Shown piece after piece: positions 42,068-51,336 of a DNA stretch of 64,000 bases (positions are counted from its first letter, which is position 1; each line of letters opens with the position of its first letter). Where the stretch lies: the NCBI GenBank assembly GCA_964512485.1, contig CAZEHJ010000006.1, forward strand, positions 1 through 64,000. The letters run 5' to 3'. Under the pieces are notes generated by a model that saw nothing but the letters and a program-made list of their open reading frames with translations, was not told the DNA's origin and made no database searches. Made by a program: the position numbers and the translations under genes. The DNA is from CAZEHJ01 sp964512485. GTDB taxonomy: Bacteria; Bacteroidota; Rhodothermia; Rhodothermales; UBA10348.

Positions 42068-44008
42068 TCAGTTTCCGGACAACGAACGAGACAGTCGGGT
42101 ACTGAGCCGAACCCGCATTGCGAATTGTTCGAACACACCAGCTGGATGATTTCCCAGACCGTTATCCATAATATTCAGGAATGAGAAGGCCATGTGCATC
42201 CTCGAAGCAAAAAGCCCCTTGCTGACGGTCATTTCCAGATCTGCCGAGGCAGGAATTGTGCGTCTGGCGGGCTCGTTGTATTCAGGCCAGATCCACTTTG
42301 AAGCCACTCCGACTGAGGCGAAAACACTGATGCGATCAGAGGTCCGGATACTCACGGAAGCGTTGACTCGATGCCTGGGATAGCCGGTATAGTGTCTCCA
42401 GAAGACTGTATCTCCTTCGCTGGACACATGATAGAACTGATACGAAAGGCGGGATATTGAAGACCTCCAGCGATTCACAATCCCAGCTCCTCTGGAAAAC
42501 ACCCATCCCGTCTTTCCTGTAGACCACGCAGTCTCGGGTAACAGTGGGCCGATGCCGAAGGGTTGCTCAATCTGGCGATCGGGTAGAGTCAGGCCCGAAG
42601 AATTCCTCATTCTGACGTCCAGCCAGAAGGACATTGTCTCCGCTAGGAGCACGGAAGCGTGCAGTCCAGCATCAAGTTCTCGCTCCCTCGTTGAGGCCAC
42701 GGGAGGAGACACGTGCGCGGCAAACTCATTGAATGTGACGCCCCGGGCAACAAGGCTCATGGTCGACCAGTCTCGGGAGGGCAGGCCATTCATAAACGCC
42801 GCATTCAGGCGTACAAGCGAACCATTTTGGGCATGCCAGCTCATTCGGGTGCTGATTTGCGCCACGGTTTTGCTGCCGGTATCCGATTCACCAATGTTCG
42901 ATAGAACCTGAATCGTACTGGTCCATTGTGTCGACGCAGATTTCAATACAGTCGTTAGTCTGCCATATAAAACCTCAGAATCGGGAGCCATCACGGTACC
43001 TGACTGATTGACGCTGTTGACCTTCATGCCCCCTGCAATTTCCAGTGAGTGGGAATCGCGATGAAATCCTGCAAATGCCTCTGCACGGCTTTCGCTCATC
43101 TGCATTTCAGCGGGCAGAGAAATCTTGGAGGCTCGATTGGTTATGTCGACACGATCCACGCTCCATCTCAAACCGATCTCGCCCGAGTCCGACACCCGAA
43201 AAGATCCGATTCCCTTGATCCAGTCCCACTGCTGACGATTGGGCCATTCCCATCCGGCAATCTCCAGAAACTGATGATCTGATTTCCGGGCGCTTCCAGC
43301 CAGAACTTCCAGGCTCGATGATTCTTTTTGGTATGAGAATCGAAGGAAGGGGTTGAACAGCGAAACCACGGGCTGTCGCACCGCGCCGAACACGAGCCAT
43401 TGTCGTCCGGACAGCTCTTCGTCCGTAATGTGATACAGATCGGAGTTTAAACCGGCTTCAACAAACCAGGGATTCTTCCCGAAGGAAAGTCGCGTGCTTG
43501 TCACGGGGCCACTTCGATCGACGTTGGTCAAGGATGTGTCCTGGTGAATCGCCGGTCCCGGATCACCGGTTTCATTGATTAATCCCATTTCTGAACGCAA
43601 TGACCACCCTTGCGGCCTGGCGGTTTTGATTCGAAGCACTCCGTCGGCTGTTAATCCAAGAGGCAGGATCGTGCGCTCAGGGGAATATCCAAGAGAATCG
43701 ATATCGGAGGGCGATACCGGGATAAACTCCACCATTGATCGATCAAACAGGAAGAACGGCATTGGTATGCCGTCTACCTCGATCGTCGGTCCTGTTCCGT
43801 GAAGTCCGCCGATCCCGGATCCGATGAAGCGCAGGGAGTAGCGGTCGTTGGACCATGATTCAATTGGATGAAGGGTGCGAAAGACTTCTGCCAGGCGACC
43901 CGCGCCCCGGGTGCCGAGCTCACTCCTCTGCCATTCATGGACGTTTTCCTGGGCCCGTAGTGGTTCAGCGATCATCAACAGTATCAATATGGACGCTACT
44001 CGGATCAT
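42068..44008 (-). CDS. Outer-membrane beta-barrel protein, degenerate TonB-receptor-like
   Basis: 646 aa from an ATG at 44008 that overlaps the upstream stop (ATGA) and opens a signal peptide (MIRVASILILLMIAEPLRAQ). The region about 60-130 (TIEVDGIPMPFFLFD, GLTADGVLRIKTARP) looks like a reduced plug domain. The rest is alternating amphipathic beta sequence. It lacks the carboxypeptidase-like N-domain, a clear TonB box and the usual C-terminal aromatic residue (ends SRSLSGN). It may be a non-transporting or polysaccharide-related barrel. It lies in an operon with the Wzi-like gene. Confidence 0.6.
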   Translation of the reverse strand: MIRVASILILLMIAEPLRAQENVHEWQRSELGTRGAGRLAEVFRTLHPIESWSNDRYSLRFIGSGIGGLHGTGPTIEVDGIPMPFFLFDRSMVEFIPVSPSDIDSLGYSPERTILPLGLTADGVLRIKTARPQGWSLRSEMGLINETGDPGPAIHQDTSLTNVDRSGPVTSTRLSFGKNPWFVEAGLNSDLYHITDEELSGRQWLVFGAVRQPVVSLFNPFLRFSYQKESSSLEVLAGSARKSDHQFLEIAGWEWPNRQQWDWIKGIGSFRVSDSGEIGLRWSVDRVDITNRASKISLPAEMQMSESRAEAFAGFHRDSHSLEIAGGMKVNSVNQSGTVMAPDSEVLYGRLTTVLKSASTQWTSTIQVLSNIGESDTGSKTVAQISTRMSWHAQNGSLVRLNAAFMNGLPSRDWSTMSLVARGVTFNEFAAHVSPPVASTRERELDAGLHASVLLAETMSFWLDVRMRNSSGLTLPDRQIEQPFGIGPLLPETAWSTGKTGWVFSRGAGIVNRWRSSISRLSYQFYHVSSEGDTVFWRHYTGYPRHRVNASVSIRTSDRISVFASVGVASKWIWPEYNEPARRTIPASADLEMTVSKGLFASRMHMAFSFLNIMDNGLGNHPAGVFEQFAMRVRLSTRLSRSLSGN

Positions 44009-44604
44009 TTCAGAATCCGTTTCAGCCAAGCCGGCGTCGTCTGTTCAACCGAGATGCCAAACGATGTGTCTACAAACTCCCATCGAGGATTTGTAAAAAC
44101 GCGTGCCCCTCTAAGATCGAAGAACACCCTGATCGAACCGGTGATTCGCCTGTTGAACCGGACAAATGGCACAGCTGTAATTTCGGATTCGATGCGCCCT
44201 GCATCCGCGTTTTCGAGATCCAGCAGCATCAAAACATTACCGACCAGGATGCCAGAGTGGATCTCAATCGCAAAGTCGGAGGGAGAGTGAATTGACCAGC
44301 CGGCAAGGGTTGTGAGTGCCTGGAATTGGGGCAACTCGTCCTGCCCGGGCTCCCAGTTGCGCCATCCGATTTCCATCTCGAAATGCCCACGGTGATATGG
44401 GGAGGAAAATGAAAGGCGTCCACCCATTGACGGACTCCATGAATCGAGGCCGCGTTGCCGGGCAATCGAAGAAGCAGAGAGAGACGTCCTGATCGTTTGA
44501 AAAGCACGATCTTCCGAAGATGAAGTGGTAGTCTGTGCCACGCTGCTGAGGCAGATGGCGGAGCCGGCGATAAGTGTCAGGAAATACGATGGTAGACGCG
44601 TCAA
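44005..44604 (-). CDS. Small secreted envelope protein of unknown function
   Basis: 199 aa from a TTG at 44604; no other good start is visible. Signal peptide to about residue 24 (AGSAICLSSVAQ). The mature part is beta-rich with aromatic residues (HFEMEIGWRNWEPGQ, IEIHSGILVGNVLML, GSIRVFFDLRGARVF) and could be an eight-strand barrel or a periplasmic beta protein. I recognise no family. It lies 15 nt after the Wzi-like gene and overlaps the barrel gene downstream by 4 nt, so it belongs to that envelope unit. Confidence 0.6.
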   Translation of the reverse strand: MTRLPSYFLTLIAGSAICLSSVAQTTTSSSEDRAFQTIRTSLSASSIARQRGLDSWSPSMGGRLSFSSPYHRGHFEMEIGWRNWEPGQDELPQFQALTTLAGWSIHSPSDFAIEIHSGILVGNVLMLLDLENADAGRIESEITAVPFVRFNRRITGSIRVFFDLRGARVFTNPRWEFVDTSFGISVEQTTPAWLKRILK

Positions 44605-44619
44605 TAGAATAGCGCTTCG

Positions 44620-46164
44620 TTATAGATCCCGGGACCAGTTGATTCGATAAGCGATAGACGCGGAGCCGACGAACCGGGATCCATCGACGTCTTCAATATG
44701 ATTTTCGTTTTTCATCAGGTTCATTCCGGCGTTCAGCCGCACGTCGAAACCGTTCGACAGCATTCCCGAGACTTGGACAGATGGCCGGATGATTTGCTCC
44801 GTAACCCCATCAAGAATCAAGTCTGCATCGTCATGAAGCGGGAACGGGTTTCGCATGTCTTGTTCACCCTGGAAAAGAATGTCCAGACGAGGCGAGACGA
44901 TCCAACCATCCGTGCCCAACCAGTGAAGAGCAGCGTATGCGGAAATGAAATCAGAATACTGCGTCGCGATGCCGCGATTCAGGTATATGTACTTCCCTTC
45001 AGGTTGATCGGCGTTATAGGTACGGGCCGTGACAAATGTGGCTCCCGCAGAGAGATCCAAGCCAGAAGAAACGCTGGCTCGGTACATGTGCAGATTGGCT
45101 GAGATGGAAGCCGGTTCCTTGCCATTCAGGAGATCGAAATCATCCAGAGCAACCTGTCCCTGAAGCAGCGTTTGAGATCTTTGAATCTGGAAAAAGGCCC
45201 CCAGCATACCGTTATTTTCCTCGTTTTTTGGTTTGTCATCCACCGACAGGACCGCGAGTTGAAACGGATTTGCGAAAGTAAGAGAAAAACCGCTGTTTGC
45301 ACCCGAGTACAGGATGGAGTGCATGAGACCGACAGACCATTTACCAGGACTCGTCAACGAAAAACGGTGAACAGCCAGATAGCGTCTTTCGCTACCTGTG
45401 CTCACAGAGTCGTCTCCGGCAAGGCCGGTGAATCGGCCATCTCCCGTGATGCTGTCCAGTTCGGAAACGCTGGTTCGAAGGTTCAATCGAGGCGTTCCGA
45501 TTCGAAACGAGATATAATCCATCGGTCGTGGATTGTCGCTCAGGACAAGTCCGGGCTGGTCATACCCACCCCAATGTTGTCTCGTGCGCCCGAACAATAC
45601 GGACGCAAACTCGCCATCGTAGGACAGATAAGCGTTCTCGGGACGGACGAACCATCGGTGTGCTGAGTCTATGCCGTCCGGGTCCCGGTCATAATATCTG
45701 TCGTGACGCCATCCCCAGGCAGCGGTCCAGTTGCCCGCTCGAAGCCAGGATTCAAACGAGATCTGGGAGTAAATAACCTCTTGAGGGTCCTTCTGAGGTC
45801 TGAGCATATCCAACCGTTCTTGTGTCGACACCAGAATTCCGGGGCGCATTCTCAATCCGATCGAAGTCCTGGACTCCGGAAATTGATGAAGTCGCTGTCT
45901 TATGCGCCGGACCCAATCGTTCTCCATTGGTCCGGCGGCTCTGGAGACGTTTTCCAGACTGCGGAGGAAGTCTTTTTCCCGGATTGGAAACGATGCCTGA
46001 CTTAAATCAGAGAGGTGTCCACGAGCGAGAAGGGGATTGAAGTACCACAGGGCCGGATCTTCGAGAGATACAATAGGACCGTTTTGTGCGCGGGCTGCGC
46101 CCGCGCACAAAATCACAGCAAAACTGATAAAGAGAAACCGGCGAAGCATATCGTGTTGGATCAT
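44620..46164 (-). CDS. Wzi-like capsule-assembly family outer-membrane protein
   Basis: 514 aa, ATG at 46164 or 46149 (MLRRFLFISFAVILCAG), with a signal peptide ending ARAQ. The barrel region has the Wzi-type signature VLFGRTRQHWGGYDQPGLVL and SDNPRPMDYISF, close to the WGPG...LLLSNN pattern of capsule assembly proteins. In enterobacteria Wzi anchors group 1 capsule on the outer surface. Here it may bind or help export a polysaccharide. A polyprenyl glycosylphosphotransferase gene starts 126 nt away on the other strand, which supports this. A perfect hairpin overlaps the signal-peptide codons (46082-46112). Confidence 0.75.
   Translation of the reverse strand: MIQHDMLRRFLFISFAVILCAGAARAQNGPIVSLEDPALWYFNPLLARGHLSDLSQASFPIREKDFLRSLENVSRAAGPMENDWVRRIRQRLHQFPESRTSIGLRMRPGILVSTQERLDMLRPQKDPQEVIYSQISFESWLRAGNWTAAWGWRHDRYYDRDPDGIDSAHRWFVRPENAYLSYDGEFASVLFGRTRQHWGGYDQPGLVLSDNPRPMDYISFRIGTPRLNLRTSVSELDSITGDGRFTGLAGDDSVSTGSERRYLAVHRFSLTSPGKWSVGLMHSILYSGANSGFSLTFANPFQLAVLSVDDKPKNEENNGMLGAFFQIQRSQTLLQGQVALDDFDLLNGKEPASISANLHMYRASVSSGLDLSAGATFVTARTYNADQPEGKYIYLNRGIATQYSDFISAYAALHWLGTDGWIVSPRLDILFQGEQDMRNPFPLHDDADLILDGVTEQIIRPSVQVSGMLSNGFDVRLNAGMNLMKNENHIEDVDGSRFVGSASIAYRINWSRDL
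46082..46112. repeat. Perfect 14-bp inverted repeat with 3-nt loop in signal-peptide codons
   Basis: TTTTGTGCGCGGGC and its exact reverse complement flank TGC. It encodes ILCAGAARAQN of the Wzi-like protein. Near the 5' end of the message it could hinder or time translation. It has no homology to the other hairpins in the window except the layout. Confidence 0.85.
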
Positions 46165-46290
46165 CAGGTCGCAAATTAGGTGAACATTGGCAGATATTCA
46201 GGGTTTGCAGTTGCCATATGTTGCTGAAATCATTCTGAAAGCTATTTTGGCACCCATCAAGACTCCTTCTCTCGCATTTCCGGACGCTGA

Positions 46291-47703
46291 GTGAACAGAC
46301 GTACTGAACTATTCTTTCTGGTCGTAATGGACGCCGTGGCTGTGGCCTGGGCTAATCAGCTCTGGTATTGGGCACGTTTTGACTGGGGGTGGCTGCCTGA
46401 GCCGGTGCTGATTCCCGAACCATCAACAGTACCGGCCATTCTTGCGCTTCTGACGGGTTTCTGGTTGCTCGTCTTCACGTTTTTCGGGTTGTACAGAGAG
46501 CGATACGCCGCCTCTCGATTTGATGAGTTGGTCACCATATCCAAAGTTGTGACCATTGGAATACTGGTTCTCTTCTTCCTGCTCTTCATTGAGACACTGG
46601 ATGCGTATTCGGCGCGTGTAAACCTGCTGTTTTACTGGTTGGCCGTCATTCTTTTGGTGTCCACAGGCCGAATTGTCGTGCGTTCGGTACAGAAAGTCCT
46701 GATCCTCAGGGGGAAAGGGCTGCACCGGGCGCTTATTGTCGGGTGGACCGATGTTCTTGAGAGTCTGCACAAAGAAGTTGCACGGTATCCGGAAGCGGGT
46801 TTGGACATCGTTGGAGCAATACGACTGTCTCGTGAGGGACCCAATTCAGAACAGGCCGGGGACAGCCAATTCAATGGGAACGGTCATCGGGTGGAGGACC
46901 TGCCCCGATTGATCGATGAATTGGAAGTCCAGGACGTGTTGATTGCGCTGGGCCCCAATGATGGTGATCAACTCATGGACGTGTTGCGTCTGTGTGACGG
47001 AAAAGCGGTCAGATTGAAGCTTGTACCCAATTTCTATTCGATCATCGGCGGGATGGCTCGTACGGAACACATGTACGGCCTTCCACTGATTGAAGTCCTT
47101 CCTGAGCCCATGCAGGCGTGGGAGCAGAGCGTGAAGCGATTGCTCGACTTCGTTATTTCGTTCTTGGTACTGGTCGTGGGTCTTCCAATCTGGATTCTGA
47201 TAAGCCTGTTGATTCGAATCAGCAGCAAGGGACCGGCAATCTACCGTCAGAAGCGCATCGGACAGAAAAGCCGCGAATTCACGATGTACAAGTTTCGCAC
47301 TATGACAGACAATGCGGAGGCGAAGACAGGGCCGGTTTGGGCCGCTGAAGATGATCCCAGATATACCAAACTTGGCCGGTGGCTCCGGAAAACGAGACTG
47401 GACGAGGTGCCCCAGTTTTTCAACGTATTAAAAGGCAACATGAGTCTGGTTGGCCCACGCCCCGAACGCCCATTTTTTGTGGAACAACTGTCTCAGGAAA
47501 TTCCATTGTATTCCAGGCGACACCGTGTCAAACCGGGGATCACGGGATGGGCGCAGGTGAAGTGGCACTACGACAGCAGCCTGGAAGACGTTCAGCAGAA
47601 GGTGAAATACGATCTTTTCTATATCGAGAACATGAGTTTGAGACGTGATTTGCAGATTCTCTTCAGAACCGTGTATACCGCGCTCAGAGGTAGTGGTCGT
47701 TGA
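46291..47703 (+). CDS. Polyprenyl-phosphate glycosylphosphotransferase (WcaJ/WbaP-type)
   Basis: 470 aa from a GTG start. Four N-terminal membrane helices, a central CoA-binding-like domain (GLHRALIVGWTDVLESL) and a further helix (FVISFLVLVVGLPIWIL) lead to the catalytic domain: IYRQKRIGQKSREFTMYKFR, TRLDEVPQFFNVLKG, NMSLVGPRPERP and VKPGITGWAQV. It transfers a sugar-1-phosphate, usually glucose or galactose, onto undecaprenyl phosphate to start an exopolysaccharide or capsule unit. No further polysaccharide genes follow directly. Confidence 0.92.
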   Translation: MNRRTELFFLVVMDAVAVAWANQLWYWARFDWGWLPEPVLIPEPSTVPAILALLTGFWLLVFTFFGLYRERYAASRFDELVTISKVVTIGILVLFFLLFIETLDAYSARVNLLFYWLAVILLVSTGRIVVRSVQKVLILRGKGLHRALIVGWTDVLESLHKEVARYPEAGLDIVGAIRLSREGPNSEQAGDSQFNGNGHRVEDLPRLIDELEVQDVLIALGPNDGDQLMDVLRLCDGKAVRLKLVPNFYSIIGGMARTEHMYGLPLIEVLPEPMQAWEQSVKRLLDFVISFLVLVVGLPIWILISLLIRISSKGPAIYRQKRIGQKSREFTMYKFRTMTDNAEAKTGPVWAAEDDPRYTKLGRWLRKTRLDEVPQFFNVLKGNMSLVGPRPERPFFVEQLSQEIPLYSRRHRVKPGITGWAQVKWHYDSSLEDVQQKVKYDLFYIENMSLRRDLQILFRTVYTALRGSGR

Positions 47704-47799
47704 ACGCACAGTTATTATCTTTGGCCCCCGATTCAGACCTGTTTTCAACAGCTACATCTCTCACTCGTCAATTCTGACTGGCTCCCAAGCGAGCAGGGT

Positions 47800-49773
47800 A
47801 TGTCCATAAAGACCAAAAAAGAAATTGAAGCGCTGTACCGTGCCCTTCTCTTGCCACGCATTATCGAGGAGAAGAAGCTTCGCCTGATCAGGCAAGGACG
47901 CCTCTCCAAGTGGTTCAGCGGTTACGGTCAGGAGGCGATTGCTGTCGGCGTGGCTTACGCACTCGAGGAACAGGACTACCTGCTGCCCATGCATCGAAAT
48001 CTGGGCATCTGGACGACACGGGGAGTTGAACTCGAACCTCTGTTCTGTCAGCTGATGGGAAAAGAAGGAGGATTTACGAAAGGACGGGACAGAACCTTTC
48101 ACTTCGGACTCCCGGAAAAAAACATTGTAGGGATGATCTCCCAACTCGCAGCCATGCTTCCTGTAGCAGATGGACTTGCTCTTGCTGCCAAGATGGATGG
48201 TGAAAAGAGGGTGGCGGCAGCGTTTGTCGGAGAAGGAGCGACACGGGAAGGCGATTTCCACGAAGCCTTGAATCTGGCGTCTGTCTGGAAGTTGCCTGTA
48301 CTGTTTGTCGTCGAGAACAACGGCTACGGACTCTCGACCCCGACCTCAGATGCGGTGCCAGTAGAGAATATCGCCGACGCCGCTTCCGGATACGGCATGG
48401 CTTCCGTCGTTGTAGACGGCAACAATATTCTTTCTGTCATAGAGGCCGTTCGCAACGCGCGAAAGCGAGCCGTTCAAGGAGATGGTCCAACACTTCTGGA
48501 AATGAAGACTTTCCGCATGCGAGGTCATGAGGAAGCATCAGGTACCAAATATGTACCCAAGGAGCTGCAGGAGAAGTGGGCAACGATGGATCCCCTCGAA
48601 CGGTACGAGGCGTTTGCCAGGTCGAAGATCAAGCCGGAAGTTTTGGAGGGCATTCGGACCGAATTGACTGCTCGAATCGATCAGTTGGCGGAATGGGCTC
48701 TCGTCCAGCCTGAAGTCACGAGTGATGAAGCAACGGAATATTCTGACGTATTCGCTCCATCCGTCGCCGCAGTCGAGGATACGACAATGGATCACGGTGA
48801 GTCCGAACGACGCTTCATTGACGCCATTACCGACGGACTGCGTTCATGGATGAGAAGCGAGCCCAAATCGATCATTATGGGCCAGGATATTGCAGAGTAC
48901 GGCGGTGTCTTCAAGGTCACAGAAGGATTCATCGAGCAGTTCGGAACTGATCGGGTCCGAAATACGCCCATCATCGAAAGTGGAATTGTCGGAGCAGCGA
49001 TGGGTTTGGCGCTGGCTGGACACAAACCGATTGTCGAGATCCAGTACGCAGATTTCATTTCAGTCGGGTTCAATCAGATCGTGAACAATCTGGCCACGAC
49101 ACATTATCGCTGGGGCTCTCCTCTAGGAATCACGATCCGGACTCCTTTCGGGGGTGGCATCGGCGCCGGGCCGTTTCACTCCCAGTCAATGGAAGCATGG
49201 TTTTGTCACGTTCCAGGCCTGAAGGTTGTCATTCCTTCAACGCCGGCTGATGCCAAAGGATTATTGCTATCCAGTCTGGATGACCCGAATCCTGTGCTGT
49301 TCTTCGAGCACAAAAAGCTCTATCGCTCAATTCGTGGATCGGTCCCGGTCGACCCCATTCGTATACCTCTGGAACAGGCTAATGTCGTTCGCAGTGGATC
49401 TGACATGACTATTGTTACCTGGGGTGTGGGTGTGCATTGGGCTCTGAACGCGGCAGAGTCGTGGGCCGAAAAAAGTGTGGACATCGAAGTGATTGATCTG
49501 AGAACTCTGGTCCCATGGGATCGGGCAACAGTCATGGACTCAGTGAAGAGGACAAACAAAATTCTGATCTTGCATGAGGCTTCGAAAACAGGAGGTTTTG
49601 GAGGCGAGATCGCGTCGCAGATATCAGAATCGGCATTCGACCAATTGGATGCGCCTCCAACACGGGTTGGCGGGGCTGATCTGCCCATCCCATTTTCCAA
49701 ATCGATAGAAGACACTATTTATTCAGCCAATGCACGACTGAATGAATCCATTGAACGCCTGATAGCTTACTGA
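47800..49773 (+). CDS. Fused alpha-beta E1 component of a 2-oxoacid dehydrogenase complex
   Basis: 657 aa. Residues about 1-325 are the E1-alpha part with the thiamine diphosphate motif GEGATREGDFHEALN (starting at 144) ending in ENN (172-174) and the phosphorylation-loop-like TFRMRGHEEASGT. Residues about 330-657 are the E1-beta part (MGQDIAEYGGVFKVTEGF, PIIESGIVGAAMGLALAG, GAGPFHSQSMEAWF, VIPSTPADAKGLL). The fusion resembles branched-chain or pyruvate dehydrogenase E1 of Bacteroidota; substrate choice cannot be set by eye. E2 and E3 are not in this window. An SD-like AGCAGGGT precedes the ATG. Confidence 0.9.
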   Translation: MSIKTKKEIEALYRALLLPRIIEEKKLRLIRQGRLSKWFSGYGQEAIAVGVAYALEEQDYLLPMHRNLGIWTTRGVELEPLFCQLMGKEGGFTKGRDRTFHFGLPEKNIVGMISQLAAMLPVADGLALAAKMDGEKRVAAAFVGEGATREGDFHEALNLASVWKLPVLFVVENNGYGLSTPTSDAVPVENIADAASGYGMASVVVDGNNILSVIEAVRNARKRAVQGDGPTLLEMKTFRMRGHEEASGTKYVPKELQEKWATMDPLERYEAFARSKIKPEVLEGIRTELTARIDQLAEWALVQPEVTSDEATEYSDVFAPSVAAVEDTTMDHGESERRFIDAITDGLRSWMRSEPKSIIMGQDIAEYGGVFKVTEGFIEQFGTDRVRNTPIIESGIVGAAMGLALAGHKPIVEIQYADFISVGFNQIVNNLATTHYRWGSPLGITIRTPFGGGIGAGPFHSQSMEAWFCHVPGLKVVIPSTPADAKGLLLSSLDDPNPVLFFEHKKLYRSIRGSVPVDPIRIPLEQANVVRSGSDMTIVTWGVGVHWALNAAESWAEKSVDIEVIDLRTLVPWDRATVMDSVKRTNKILILHEASKTGGFGGEIASQISESAFDQLDAPPTRVGGADLPIPFSKSIEDTIYSANARLNESIERLIAY

Positions 49774-49857
49774 TGTAAAAATCGATCCCCGTAGCACGTT
49801 TTCCGGATCCCGGAACGGGTCTGTGGGTTTTGATGCCTCTCTTCTCACTTAACACAA

Positions 49858-51291
49858 ATGAAACCAACCCAGAAGATATCCATGCGCATTTTTTCACATT
49901 CGCGCAAAACAGCAAGAGAGGCGGTATCGTCCGTCGCTGTCCCGCTCATGGTATTTCTGTTTGTTACGGGCTGCTCGGGAAACGCTGACTATCCAATTCA
50001 CAGCAGGGTAGAGGGAGAGCTCAGTGTCCGCGTAGACATCGACTCGACGGCTGACTATACCGGATTCCGGATTTCGGTAGTGACCCAGAAAGATGGAGAC
50101 GTAGACACGCTCGGGACGGCGATCACGGCTGCGGATGGTCAGTTTCTTATGGACGTGTTCGCTCCTGAAGAAGGTGTTTATCCGATCGTGGTCGAGCGCA
50201 ATGGTGCCGCACTCACGATGGGCGAGTTCGTGGCTGTACACGACGACAGTGTTTCTATTTCAGGTACATTCCCTCTGGGTCCACGCTCCTTGAGAATCGT
50301 TTCACCGGAGAACGCGGCCTGGACGGCCTACAAAAATGCCAAGGCCCAGCACAATCGGTCCATGGTCGAGGTAATCGAGTCCGAGGGATACACGCCGGAA
50401 GACCTTGGGAGAGTTGCTGGCCAGACGTCCACCATCCTCTGGAGTATCAAAAACACGTATGAAGGTACGATAGGAGCTGATATCGCGATGGCAGAGTCCG
50501 TTGTGATGATGGAAGGATGGAATGATCCTCTGGTTTTGGAGCGTCTCGCCGAGGTGGATTACGATAATGAGAGTATTGTCGAAGTTGCGCGTGCAGCCAG
50601 AAGGTCCAAAACGAGAATGGACGGCCAGGACGCGGCATTCGAGATGCTCAAGGAGTTTGAGATGAACGTTTCCGAAGACAAGGTGCCCGGAATCAAAGCC
50701 GAAATGGTTATCGCCTATTCAGACGGCGGGTTGGTGGATGAAGCTGTCGCGATTGCAACTGATTTGAGACGTGAGTATCCAGACTCTCCCTGGGCGGAAT
50801 GGGCTTCTCGTGCTACCTATGACCTTGAAAACCTGCAGCCAGGGATGAATGCTCCGGGCTACTCGGTCGCTTCGCGAACCGGTGAGGCAATTTCCTCTTC
50901 TACGCTGGATGGGAAGTTCGTCGTGTTGGAGTTTTTCGATCCTGCGGAACAGATCTGGCAAAGGGATCTCGAAATCCGGGATGGGATCGCACGTGCGCTT
51001 AGCGATGTCATGTTTCAGACTGTTGCCGTGTCTGTCGAACCAGATATCGACATCAACGAAGCTCTTTTTGACGGGGCTGATCACCCCGGTCACTTTGTTT
51101 TTTCGGAAGAAGGTCTCGAGCAGCAAATTGTCAAAGATTTTAACGTAAACGTCCTTCCTACCAGGTTTCTGATTGATCCAGACGGTATTCTGGTGGCGAA
51201 GTACACGGGACCCGCACTCATGAATCTGGAGCGCGATCTGGCCTCGATTGTAGAGAGTCTGAACCGGCTTGCCGAACAGATGAACGAATAG
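49858..51291 (+). CDS. TlpA-like thioredoxin-fold lipoprotein lacking the redox CxxC
   Basis: 477 aa from ATG 49858, or ATG 49882, which gives a shorter lipoprotein signal with lipobox FVTGC. An N-terminal beta-rich domain (about 45-140; like the DUF4369 region of such proteins) and a helical middle (about 145-325) precede a thioredoxin-like domain (from GMNAPGYSVASRTGEAI). Where the family has WCxxC, this one reads FFDPAEQIWQRDLE, with no Cys. The cis-Pro loop is kept (NVLPTRFLIDPDG). It is probably not a thiol oxidoreductase and may bind peptides or have a scaffold role. It lies between the E1 gene and tpiA without obvious pathway link. Confidence 0.8.
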   Translation: MKPTQKISMRIFSHSRKTAREAVSSVAVPLMVFLFVTGCSGNADYPIHSRVEGELSVRVDIDSTADYTGFRISVVTQKDGDVDTLGTAITAADGQFLMDVFAPEEGVYPIVVERNGAALTMGEFVAVHDDSVSISGTFPLGPRSLRIVSPENAAWTAYKNAKAQHNRSMVEVIESEGYTPEDLGRVAGQTSTILWSIKNTYEGTIGADIAMAESVVMMEGWNDPLVLERLAEVDYDNESIVEVARAARRSKTRMDGQDAAFEMLKEFEMNVSEDKVPGIKAEMVIAYSDGGLVDEAVAIATDLRREYPDSPWAEWASRATYDLENLQPGMNAPGYSVASRTGEAISSSTLDGKFVVLEFFDPAEQIWQRDLEIRDGIARALSDVMFQTVAVSVEPDIDINEALFDGADHPGHFVFSEEGLEQQIVKDFNVNVLPTRFLIDPDGILVAKYTGPALMNLERDLASIVESLNRLAEQMNE

Positions 51292-51336
51292 AGATCCGGT
51301 GCAGAAAATTGTCCACCTTTAAATAATCGGAAGAAC

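Noticed and set aside
49801..49815. TTCCGG-ATC-CCGGAA hairpin after the E1 gene as a terminator
   Set aside because: The stem is only 6 bp and no T run follows directly, so it may be chance.
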